Source of the DNA: a virus
DNA: 58,980 nt
Virus record (IMG/VR): IMGVR_UViG_3300020470_000900
Coordinates: 1-58,980 of that record
Reading direction: 5' to 3' (one strand)
The notes below the pieces were generated by a model that saw only the letters and a program-made list of their open reading frames with translations, ran no database searches and was not told the origin of the DNA. This document shows, in pieces, positions 1 to 8,155 of this stretch (position 1 is the stretch's first letter; the number at the start of each line of letters is the position of its first letter). A program made the translations under genes and the position numbers.

Positions 1-185
1 ACGTTATCACGGTTGACAATAGTTCTCGGCACGTAGTAAATATCTTGCCCGTAAATTTCAATGCTTTCTACAACTAAGTTTTCCATGAACTTCTGCTCTT
101 GAGCAGAACCATTAATGTTTAATCTAGCAGAATTAGTATAGTCAGACTGTACGTAATCCTGTGCTGGTGAATTTGAATATGCCAT
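1..185 (-). CDS. 14: Neck protein gp14 homologue (partial, 3' end outside window)
   Basis: The first 61 codons are visible, starting at the ATG complementary to 183-185. The stretch ENLVVESIEIYGQDIYYVPR resembles the N-terminal part of T4 gp14, which has a similar ENLVVE-type segment followed by a YY motif. In T4, gp13 and gp14 form the neck that closes the filled head and docks it to the tail. The gene directly follows the gp13 homologue with a one-base gap, the same order as in T4, which strengthens the call. The remainder of the gene lies off the left edge. Confidence 0.85.
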   Translation of the reverse strand, partial: MAYSNSPAQDYVQSDYTNSARLNINGSAQEQKFMENLVVESIEIYGQDIYYVPRTIVNRDN

Positions 186-186
186 A

Positions 187-993
187 TTAACCTATTAAAT
201 CTATAGGTGGAAGTTCATAACGATCACGGAGTTCTTTCTCCATGTCCTGTTTAAACGTAGATGCATCTTCTAAGATTTGACGACCATTAAGTGTAACTCC
301 ACCTAACATTTGTATGCCATCATACTTACTTAAGTTGCGACCCCACTGTTGCTGGAAAAGTGCTTCCACATAATCTTTTAACCAGTTATCATTATACATT
401 CCTGTATTTGTTTCTGGATCTTGACGCATTAAACAATCAACCATAATATAATCACCAGTAGTAATTTGGTCCCAATCCATATCAAGACTTAACTTACCAC
501 CATGTTCATTCCATCCAATTCTACGATTGGCTTGAGAATTGGTTACCCAATCTAAAGTTTCAAGATATTGGGAAGTCATATAATAATGTAATATCTGTCC
601 ATGAGTCATGGCATAGATATCATTCAAAAATATCTGATACTTAATATTAAATATATTACCAGGAACAATACTAGATGCACCAATGTTTGTGTAAACATGA
701 TTAATACCTAGCATTCCAGGTGGTGTAGAAACATAGTTATTAACACCATACCAATTAGTTGATCCTTGTTGTGTTTCTGATTGAGCTGCAGTTTTAATTG
801 CATCAGTAACCTCAATTTTCATCCAAGCTTTATAACTTCCGTTATAATGATATTCTTGATAATAATCAATTGCTTCTTCTATTAAATCATCCAATTGCTC
901 AGTAGCAACGTTGATATCTATCGTAGGATATCCTAGTCTGCGAAGAGCATAATCCTTCAATTCAGTTTTAGTTGCTGGTCTTGTAGCTGACAT
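187..993 (-). CDS. 13: Neck protein gp13 homologue
   Basis: A 268-residue protein with the gp13-like N-terminus (LKDYALRRLGYPTIDINV, then a DDLIEEAIDYYQEYHY helix) typical of T4-like neck proteins; T4 gp13 has about 309 residues. It is expected to form the neck with gp14 at the head-tail junction. The start at 993 is the only ATG before the conserved segment; its Shine-Dalgarno is weak (AAGATAA directly upstream). It lies five bases after the large fibre gene and one base before gp14, so it is probably co-transcribed with both from the late promoter at 7641. No anomalies seen. Confidence 0.88.
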   Translation of the reverse strand: MSATRPATKTELKDYALRRLGYPTIDINVATEQLDDLIEEAIDYYQEYHYNGSYKAWMKIEVTDAIKTAAQSETQQGSTNWYGVNNYVSTPPGMLGINHVYTNIGASSIVPGNIFNIKYQIFLNDIYAMTHGQILHYYMTSQYLETLDWVTNSQANRRIGWNEHGGKLSLDMDWDQITTGDYIMVDCLMRQDPETNTGMYNDNWLKDYVEALFQQQWGRNLSKYDGIQMLGGVTLNGRQILEDASTFKQDMEKELRDRYELPPIDLIG

Positions 994-998
994 TTATC

Positions 999-3900
999 TT
1001 AAGCGAATGATTGGATAGTCAAATTAGTAACATCATTAGCACCAACGGTTTCTCCCTTCTTGAAGAATCCGTCAACATTATCAACGGTGACTGAAGTAGC
1101 ACCTAGAGCAGTGATAACAGCAGTCGAACCTGAAGTACCACCTGTAATAGTTGCACCAACTTCCATCGTTGCGATATCTGATAGTGCAAAGGTTGCGTTA
1201 GTAAATACGGCAGCAGTGTCTAATGAAGAACCATTACCGTGGATAGCTGATACTGGGAGTGTGCAACCGTTACCATGTATAGCAGAGACTGAAGTCTGTG
1301 CATCACCATTACCACCTGATATAGTTATAACTTCGGAGTTTGCATAACCAGATCCATCTGTGTTAACTGCAACAGCAGTAACATTTCCACTTGCATCAAC
1401 AGTGATGTTAAGTGTCAATCCTGTACCAGAACCAGATGAGGTTGTAGCAACGTTGTTGAATGTACCCTCAGTATATCCAGTACCAGCAGCACTGATAGAA
1501 CCAAGTGTATTAACTCCAGTTGCATTTGAGTTGACGATAGTAATTGTATCAGAAGCAGCATAACCAGTACCATCATCAGCAATAGCAAGACCGTCAATAA
1601 CACCGTTAGTAACACCTGTAATATTAACTACTAACCCAGTTCCAGAACCATTTGTCTGTGTTGTAATATTATTTGCTGTAGTATATCCAGTACCACCAGA
1701 AGCGATAGAACCAAGAGTCTTAACACCAGTAGCGTTAGCGTTAACAATTTCTAGTGTCTCACCAATTGCATATCCAGAACCAGCATTATTAACAGAAACG
1801 TTAATGATTGCTCCACCAGATGCTGTAATGTTAAGTGTAGCACCTGATCCTGAACCAGATGATGTTGTAGCAACACCAGTTGCTGTAGTGTATCCTGTAC
1901 CACCAGCCAATGTACCCAAGTTAAGAGCAGAAACACCACCTAGATTTGGGTTGGTTATTGTTAGTGTATCAGTTATTAGATAGTCACTACCAGCAGCATT
2001 AAGTGAAAGACCTGTAATAGCACCGTTACCATCAACAGTAGTATCAACTGTTAATCCAGAACCAGTACCACCAGTTGTTGCTACACCAGTTGCATTGGAG
2101 TATCCTCCAAGACCACTGTTAGTAATAGAACCAAGAGTTGTAACAGAACCTGGTGTTGGGTCTCCAGATAGATTCAACACTAATGTAGTTGAAGTTGCAA
2201 GGTTGTTAAGCATTGCACTAAGTTGTTCAAAAGCATTATCAAGTTTTGCCTGTACTCTTGCTTCTGTGTAATAGAGGTTTGTACCTTCTGCTAGATCAGC
2301 AGTATCATGGTTATTAAGGTTTGCTGCCTGTGTTGCAGAAGCAGCATTACCTGAAGTATCTTGGTTACCTGCTGTATTAACACCTGGAAGATTAATTGAT
2401 GCAGAACCATCAAATGCAACACCACCAATGTTGACTGAAGCAGCCAAGGCAGTAGCAGTAGCAGCATTACCAGATGTATTCTGAGTACCAGCAATGTTAA
2501 CACCAGCAAGATCTATATTTGCTGAACCATCAAATGCAACACCACCGATTGTCTTAGATGCTGCGAATTTTGTTGCTGTATCAGCATTACCAACTAATGC
2601 TCCACCAAAACTAGGTGCAGTAACTCTTCCGTTAGCAGCATTAAAGAGGAAAGTAGATCTACTCTTAACTCCTAGATTACCAGTTGCATCAGTGGCAAAT
2701 AGTACGTTGCAAGTTGTATCAGTCTGCTCATCAGAAACTGTAACTGTTGTTGCTATGTCTGCTGTACCTGTAAGGTCTCCAGTAATAGCAGTTATGTTTG
2801 CAGCATCTGCATATATTCCTTGCCATCTAACTGAAGTAGTACCTAAGTCATATGTGCTATCAGCAGCAGGATTTAAATCTTTAGCAGTAGAAGTTGCAGC
2901 AACTAGGTTACCTGTAACATCTCCTGTGAGTGATGCTGTAATTACATTAGCAGCAAAGTTACCTGAACCGTCACGTAGGACAAGGTTGTTTGATGCGTTA
3001 GTGGACGCTGAAGCGACGTTAATCGTTGTATCACCTGATACACCATCTGCATTAGTTAACGTGATTCCAGACGATGCTGTGACCTGTAGAGTACGTTGAG
3101 AATATGTACCATTTCCTGTCCTTACAACATAACCAGTACCAGACTGTGCAGCAAGTGCAGATATATCTGTATCATTAAATGTTGTTGTTAGTGTAACAGC
3201 AGCAGAACCATCAATGGATACATTACCATCAACTACACCATCAAGTGTTAATACTCTAGCAGTCTTCCAAGCATCAGCAGAAGTTGCGTTACCTAAGAAT
3301 CCAGCACCAGCACCAGCAGCACTAGCAGCAGTAATTTGATTAGCAGCAAAGTCTCCAGAAGCATCACGATTAACAACTGTAGATGCTGTATTAGCACTTG
3401 CAGTTGTCATATTATCCAAACGGTCAACGTTTAGATTATTAACTTTAGTTGTAGATGTAACAACGAATGGAGCAGTACCATCAGCAAGTTGAGAAGTTAT
3501 CTGTCCATCAACTGTTAGAGTACCGTCAATATTTACGTTGTTATCTACATCAAGAGCAGTACCACCACCAGTAAGATTTAAAGAACCAGCTCTAAGAGCA
3601 CCATCTGTACCAGCGTGTACTTCAGAATTATTTGTTGCATCTGTTAAGAAAGCAAATTGGTTTGATGAGTTATCAAATCCAAAGAAACCAATCTTAGCAG
3701 AACTATCATAATAGCGGAACTCAACACCACGGTCTTTAGCATCATCACTTGAAGGTGCAGTGTCTCCACCAAGAGTTATGATAGGATCATCTAGAGTTGT
3801 TACTGTAGAATTGACAGTAGTGGTTGTACCATTAACAATTAAGTTACCACCAACAGTAAGGTCATTATGTAATGTTGCATCACCAGTAGAATTGGTTATC

Positions 3901-6900
3901 TTAAATGCATTTCTTCCATTACCTGAATCGTAAACTGTAAAGTCTCCACCAATCCAAGTCTTCTTCTGAACAGTTAAACCACCTTGAGATTTAAGAGCAA
4001 CACTTGTAGCACTTAATGAAGATGCATCTTGAGTACTACTAATATTTGTTATATCAGCAACATCAAGTTCACCATTAAAATCGGCATTCTGAGTTACTAT
4101 AAGATCTGCATAACATCTTACATCACCACCAAAAGCAGTTTGCTTAGTAACACCAAGACCACCATCAAGTCTTACAGCACCATCCATGCTGAAGGAACCT
4201 GATATGTCTTGTTGTGTAGTGTTATCAAAGTTTGCTACTGAAGAGCATTGGAACCCAGTAACAATATCAATTCCTTGATAGAAATGTGCATATCCATTAC
4301 ATGACAAACTCTTATCATTACAGTTAACATGTAATGCATAGTTTCCGTCAGTAGCATTAACCTGGAACATATCATTGGTTACTGTTCCATCAACAGTTAA
4401 CCTACCTTTAAACACGTTGACAGAAGGAGAACCAGCTCCAACACCAGTAACTAATGAAGTCTTAATAAAGGTCTCACCAGTTTGTGTATCAACAGTAAAT
4501 CTATCTTCTGTACCAGCAGCATTTTGAATTTTGAAATCTTTATTATCTGCCTTGATGGTAACATCATCATTTAATGTAGTAGCACCATCAACATTAAGTG
4601 TACTATCAAAATCAACAGCACCCTTATTGTTTAAGTCTCCTTCATTTACTGCATTACCAGTAGCAGAAGCAATGGTAAACTTATCAGTTGTACCAGAACG
4701 AACTGCAAAGTTACCATCAACATCTACAGTTCCATTAAGTTCTGTATTACCAGCAACGTCAAGTGTACCTTGAATATCCGTATTACCTGTAGCACCTAGA
4801 ACACTAAATTTAACTGTGTCTCCAGATGCTTTTTTACCAACAAATAATCCCTCTCCAGAACCTGTACCACCAACGTGTAGTGTTGTATTAACACCAGCAC
4901 CACCAAAGACTCTTAAGTTAGAAGTGTTATGGTTTGAATAACTTGGTGTGTATGCAGCAACAGAACCAGCACGTAGTTTATATCGGACAGATAGGTAGTT
5001 CCTTAAACCGTAGTTCTCAGTTGCGTCTTCTTGTTGGTTAAAGTCACCGTTCAGATAGATGTCACCGTTAAACAATACATCCTTATCAAAGTAACCACCA
5101 CCATCTACTCTTAATGCACCATAATCACTATTCTGAATTGAGTGAGGAGCACCAGATAGAATATCTGGATTGTCTGTAGACTCAAAATGAACTAGGTCAG
5201 CAACATTTAATTTACCTTCAGTGTTAGTATCACCATTATCTGTATCAACTGTAAACTTATCTGTACCGTTAGCAGTTTGAATCTTGAAGAACTTACCATC
5301 TGCTTTAATAGTAGTAGCATCAGATACATCTAAAGTACCAGCAATAGCAGTATTACCAGATGCTGCTACAACATTAAACTTGTTAGAATTAATATTAAGG
5401 TTGTTAGTTATATCAACAACACCATAGAATGATGCATTACCAGTTGTTGATTGTAGTTCTACTCTAGTAGTTCCACTACCATTGTTTAATTGAAGTGTCT
5501 TAGATGCACCTTGAATAGTAACACTGTCATTAAAACGACCTGTACCGTGAGTAACAAGGTTTGTGTCTATATCTACTGAACCACCGATATTAACATCATC
5601 TCCAATACCAGCACCACCAGCAACTACTAAGTCTCCAGTAGTATTAGATGTTGAGTTAGTATTAGTTGTTAGTTTTAAATTTCCAGCAATGATCCCTGCA
5701 TCTGTTCCAGAGAATACCTCTGAGGTATTTGTGGCATCGTAGAGGAATGTGAATGCTCCTGCATGTCCTCCAAGATCGTTGGCGTTATCATCGTAACCAA
5801 AGAATCCAACCTTTGCCGAAGTGTCATAATATCTGAATTCAACTCCTCTGTCCTTATTGTCATCTGAACCTGGAGCAGTATCACCACCAAGAGTAATAAT
5901 AGGATCATCCAACGTAGTAACGGTTGAATTAATTGTTGTAGTCGTTCCATCTACTTGTAAATCCCCCATTATCTGAACTTTACCACTGGTGGCTCTATCG
6001 TCACCAGGATCGAGAATCATAGTAGCAGCATCAGATGCTAGATAATCCCCTTGAAATCTCATTCCTTCTACGTGGACTTTACCATTAGCATCATTAGCAG
6101 CAATACTAACTTTATCTTCTGCACCAATGATTACGTGACTCTCACCAGTACCTAAGTTAGTTGCAAAAATACTTACTGTTCTATTGGATGCAGAATCTTG
6201 TGTAGACTGTATGGTTAAATTACCATCACCAGTCTTGTCTAAAGTTTGATTAACTCCTCCATCCAGAGTGATGTCAGGGTCTGACCAATACTGTCTTACA
6301 TTAATATCGACTTCACCAGCACCACCATCACCAGTATTATTAGCACCGAAGAGAAGATTGCCTGAAGTATCGTTGACTTTAGCATAGTTTAAATAATTGA
6401 AACCTCTGTATCCAGTTGTTGCTGTAAGTTCCTGATCTAATTCAAAGTTCTCTACAGAATTTCCATCAGCAAAACCGATACGTTTGTTTTGTAGTTGACT
6501 ATTGTCAACAGAATTAGCAGCAATACTAACATGTCCTGTTGCTGCTACATCAAAATCTTCTTGTGCAAATGATGCAAGTCCTTTCTGCTTTGTACTAACA
6601 GCAGCTAAGTATCTCCAAGACCCAGTATCACTACCATCAGTATGAGTTGGAGCTCCTTGTCCAGCAGCAATTCCCAATATCGCTTGATAAAGATTACCAC
6701 CATTAGTAATTTTATCATCACGAACATAAACAGTAGAAGCATTATATGCTAATGCTTCAGTTCCCTCTACAGCAGTTGCAATAGGTATGTCTGCAGCAGC
6801 AGTAAATCTACCATAATCATCAACAGTAAATGCTGTAGTATTAACTGTCTGTGAACCAGCTACTGAGGTAAGTGATGCTGTATTATAATCAGCAGCAGTT

Positions 6901-7604
6901 ACAGCAGTTGTTATTAAATCAATTGTTGGGTTTCCACCTATACCACTACCATCTGTAATAGCAATTCTTGAAGTACTACCCTGAAGAGTTCTAGTTGCCA
7001 TCACATTGGCAGAAGTTCTAGCAATCAATCCAGTTGTAGTAATACCAGCAATTGCAGCAAGGTCACCATCGTAAGGCATAGCAGAAGAACCTTCTACAGT
7101 ACCATCTAGACCATATGCAGCAAGAGTTGTTGGTGTTGACGCATTTTTAACTCTACCCTTAGCATCTACTACAACCTTAGTATAAGTTCCTTCAGATGTT
7201 GATGTACCATCATAATGAGGTAATGTTGTAACAAGTTCTAATGATGTTACTAGATTTAAGTTAGAAGAACCATCAAATACACCAGATCCTTGAACGTCAT
7301 CAGAGAGTTGAATCTGACGTGTTGAAGCAAGTCGTGTAGCAGTAGAAGCATTACCAATTAGAGTTGATGTAATAGTCGCTGCAGCAAAATTACCATCAGC
7401 ATCCCTTTGCACCAATGTGTTTGCCGTATTAGATGTTGATTCAACAGGACGCTCATACCTCAAAGAGTTCCACGCTGAAACGCCATCACCAATTTTAAAT
7501 CGACCAGTGTCTAATTCTATCCCTAATTCACCTTGAGCAAGTGTTGGGTTGGAGTTTGCCCATTCCTGAGCACCACCTCTTCTTAACTGTATTCTATTTG
7601 CCAT
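999..7604 (-). CDS. Giant tail fibre-like protein with Mtd-N-type N-terminal domain
   Basis: A 2201-residue structural protein. Residues 3 to about 55 (IQLRRGGAQEWANSNP through GRFKIGDGVSAWNSLRY) match the N-terminal domain of the Bordetella phage tropism determinant Mtd, widespread in phage fibres and tailspikes. The body is a long low-complexity, Thr/Asn/Asp-rich beta-strand succession (LDVAGNTELNGTVDVDG-like units), as expected of a trimeric fibrous shaft. A module of about 90-110 residues occurs twice (about 540-650 and 1250-1340). The C-terminal 300 residues are tandem Gly-rich GTGY/GSGY repeats followed by two VSAIHGNG octapeptides. A late promoter and RBS precede it, downstream of a terminator, so it begins its own late transcript with gp13 and gp14. 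I infer a receptor-binding or whisker role from context; no enzymatic motif is visible. Confidence 0.8.
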   Translation of the reverse strand: MANRIQLRRGGAQEWANSNPTLAQGELGIELDTGRFKIGDGVSAWNSLRYERPVESTSNTANTLVQRDADGNFAAATITSTLIGNASTATRLASTRQIQLSDDVQGSGVFDGSSNLNLVTSLELVTTLPHYDGTSTSEGTYTKVVVDAKGRVKNASTPTTLAAYGLDGTVEGSSAMPYDGDLAAIAGITTTGLIARTSANVMATRTLQGSTSRIAITDGSGIGGNPTIDLITTAVTAADYNTASLTSVAGSQTVNTTAFTVDDYGRFTAAADIPIATAVEGTEALAYNASTVYVRDDKITNGGNLYQAILGIAAGQGAPTHTDGSDTGSWRYLAAVSTKQKGLASFAQEDFDVAATGHVSIAANSVDNSQLQNKRIGFADGNSVENFELDQELTATTGYRGFNYLNYAKVNDTSGNLLFGANNTGDGGAGEVDINVRQYWSDPDITLDGGVNQTLDKTGDGNLTIQSTQDSASNRTVSIFATNLGTGESHVIIGAEDKVSIAANDANGKVHVEGMRFQGDYLASDAATMILDPGDDRATSGKVQIMGDLQVDGTTTTINSTVTTLDDPIITLGGDTAPGSDDNKDRGVEFRYYDTSAKVGFFGYDDNANDLGGHAGAFTFLYDATNTSEVFSGTDAGIIAGNLKLTTNTNSTSNTTGDLVVAGGAGIGDDVNIGGSVDIDTNLVTHGTGRFNDSVTIQGASKTLQLNNGSGTTRVELQSTTGNASFYGVVDITNNLNINSNKFNVVAASGNTAIAGTLDVSDATTIKADGKFFKIQTANGTDKFTVDTDNGDTNTEGKLNVADLVHFESTDNPDILSGAPHSIQNSDYGALRVDGGGYFDKDVLFNGDIYLNGDFNQQEDATENYGLRNYLSVRYKLRAGSVAAYTPSYSNHNTSNLRVFGGAGVNTTLHVGGTGSGEGLFVGKKASGDTVKFSVLGATGNTDIQGTLDVAGNTELNGTVDVDGNFAVRSGTTDKFTIASATGNAVNEGDLNNKGAVDFDSTLNVDGATTLNDDVTIKADNKDFKIQNAAGTEDRFTVDTQTGETFIKTSLVTGVGAGSPSVNVFKGRLTVDGTVTNDMFQVNATDGNYALHVNCNDKSLSCNGYAHFYQGIDIVTGFQCSSVANFDNTTQQDISGSFSMDGAVRLDGGLGVTKQTAFGGDVRCYADLIVTQNADFNGELDVADITNISSTQDASSLSATSVALKSQGGLTVQKKTWIGGDFTVYDSGNGRNAFKITNSTGDATLHNDLTVGGNLIVNGTTTTVNSTVTTLDDPIITLGGDTAPSSDDAKDRGVEFRYYDSSAKIGFFGFDNSSNQFAFLTDATNNSEVHAGTDGALRAGSLNLTGGGTALDVDNNVNIDGTLTVDGQITSQLADGTAPFVVTSTTKVNNLNVDRLDNMTTASANTASTVVNRDASGDFAANQITAASAAGAGAGFLGNATSADAWKTARVLTLDGVVDGNVSIDGSAAVTLTTTFNDTDISALAAQSGTGYVVRTGNGTYSQRTLQVTASSGITLTNADGVSGDTTINVASASTNASNNLVLRDGSGNFAANVITASLTGDVTGNLVAATSTAKDLNPAADSTYDLGTTSVRWQGIYADAANITAITGDLTGTADIATTVTVSDEQTDTTCNVLFATDATGNLGVKSRSTFLFNAANGRVTAPSFGGALVGNADTATKFAASKTIGGVAFDGSANIDLAGVNIAGTQNTSGNAATATALAASVNIGGVAFDGSASINLPGVNTAGNQDTSGNAASATQAANLNNHDTADLAEGTNLYYTEARVQAKLDNAFEQLSAMLNNLATSTTLVLNLSGDPTPGSVTTLGSITNSGLGGYSNATGVATTGGTGSGLTVDTTVDGNGAITGLSLNAAGSDYLITDTLTITNPNLGGVSALNLGTLAGGTGYTTATGVATTSSGSGSGATLNITASGGAIINVSVNNAGSGYAIGETLEIVNANATGVKTLGSIASGGTGYTTANNITTQTNGSGTGLVVNITGVTNGVIDGLAIADDGTGYAASDTITIVNSNATGVNTLGSISAAGTGYTEGTFNNVATTSSGSGTGLTLNITVDASGNVTAVAVNTDGSGYANSEVITISGGNGDAQTSVSAIHGNGCTLPVSAIHGNGSSLDTAAVFTNATFALSDIATMEVGATITGGTSGSTAVITALGATSVTVDNVDGFFKKGETVGANDVTNLTIQSFA
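1290..2170 (-). repeat. Tandem GTGY/GSGY-type protein repeats at fibre C-terminus
   Basis: About four to five units of roughly 65-70 residues read as TLGSI..GTGYT...TTSSGSGTG..LNIT....I..V.....GSGY....ETL.I.N.NATGV. DNA-level similarity between units is visible by eye but diverged. The units probably form a beta-rich stack near the distal end of the fibre. Shorter relatives of this motif occur in gp7, gp8 and the 1384- and 785-residue proteins. Confidence 0.75.
3590..3860 (-). repeat. Duplicated fibre module, downstream copy
   Basis: Encodes NGTTTTVNSTVTTLDDPIIT, then KDRGVEFRYYDSSAKIGFFG and a DATNNSEVHAGTDGALRAG segment. It matches the upstream copy at 5660-5990 almost residue for residue but lacks about ten residues in the GFFG...AF loop. 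It reads as an internal duplication within one fibre. Confidence 0.8.
5660..5990 (-). repeat. Duplicated fibre module, upstream copy
   Basis: Encodes DGTTTTINSTVTTLDDPIIT, then KDRGVEFRYYDTSAKVGFFG and DATNTSEVFSGTDAGIIAG. It is the partner of the copy at 3590-3860. The longer loop (NDLGGHAG) distinguishes it. The module resembles a recurring block in marine phage fibres; its structure is unknown to me. Confidence 0.8.
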
Positions 7605-7640
7605 TTTATTGGAACAACTCTATAAAACATGCTTCCAAGT

Positions 7641-7648
7641 TATTTATG
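7641..7648 (-). promoter_or_regulatory. T4-type late promoter (CATAAATA) for the fibre/gp13/gp14 unit
   Basis: The minus strand reads CATAAATA, matching the late-promoter -10 of T4-like phages (TATAAATA; NATAAATA in cyanophages), recognised in T4 by the gp55 sigma factor. It sits about 37 bases upstream of the fibre start and immediately downstream of a terminator, as expected of a new transcription unit. Confidence 0.7.
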
Positions 7649-7650
7649 TC

Positions 7651-7680
7651 ATTAAAAAGGGGGAATTAAGTTCCCCCTTT
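7651..7680 (-). terminator. Rho-independent terminator
   Basis: On the minus strand a 10-bp perfect stem (AAAGGGGGAA / TTCCCCCTTT) with a 5-base loop is followed by TTAAT, giving a U-rich tail. It lies two bases after the stop of the 82-residue protein gene and just before the next late promoter. Confidence 0.88.
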
Positions 7681-7682
7681 CT

Positions 7683-7931
7683 TTATTCTGCAGTTGTGAG
7701 ATTATCTGCTATCTCTTCCTCTGGTCTTGGAGGTTCTTCAGCAGGAGTATCCTGATAATACTGTAGAGCCTCTATAGCACCTTGAAGCTTTAGTGCTACT
7801 ATTTCATTTTCTTTGATTTTCTTTGCTAGCTCCTCATTTTCTTTAACGGTATTGTTAAACCGTTCTTGAAACTGTGCTAACATCGCTTCTTGGGACACCT
7901 TTTCTACAGGTGCGGTTGCATCATCTGTCAT
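7683..7931 (-). CDS. Small coiled-coil protein, unknown function
   Basis: An 82-residue acidic protein with a central heptad-like helix (FNNTVKENEELAKKIKENEI) and a Pro/Glu-rich tail. It overlaps the previous gene by the four-base ATGA arrangement, so the two are probably translationally coupled. The position between the DUF4815-type baseplate protein and the fibre suggests a small structural, chaperone or assembly role. I do not recognise a named family. It is the last gene before the terminator at 7651-7680. Confidence 0.75.
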   Translation of the reverse strand: MTDDATAPVEKVSQEAMLAQFQERFNNTVKENEELAKKIKENEIVALKLQGAIEALQYYQDTPAEEPPRPEEEIADNLTTAE

Positions 7932-8155
7932 TTTTTGTCTTGAACTAACGTTAGTAAAAGTGTTTTGATTTCACTCATCTCTGATTTTAACTCAGAAACT
8001 TCATTTTGTAAAGCTATCTGCTCACCCCTTTTCTTCTGTTCAGCATGATAAGCTTTCATATACTTATCATATGCTGCCTTATCAGCAGACTCAATACATC
8101 CAGAGCTGGTGTCTTTCCACCAGCCATCTTTATCTTTTATAGGTAAATATCCCAT
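7928..8155 (-). CDS. Small protein with C-terminal coiled coil, unknown function
   Basis: A 75-residue protein. The N-terminal part is rich in Gly and Trp (MGYLPIKDKDGWWKD) and the C-terminal half is a predicted coiled coil (LQNEVSELKSEMSEIKTLLL). It starts in a TAATG one-base overlap with the stop of the 2392-residue protein and ends in an ATGA overlap with the next gene, a compact coupled pair. It resembles short conserved proteins in cyanophage structural clusters, but I cannot name a function. Confidence 0.75.
   Translation of the reverse strand: MGYLPIKDKDGWWKDTSSGCIESADKAAYDKYMKAYHAEQKKRGEQIALQNEVSELKSEMSEIKTLLLTLVQDKK

Noticed and set aside
2494-3099. Plus-strand frame of 201 codons inside the fibre gene
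   Set aside because: It is the antisense shadow of a repetitive Ala/Thr/Val-coding region; the product is low-complexity without any domain, and the minus frame is clearly real.
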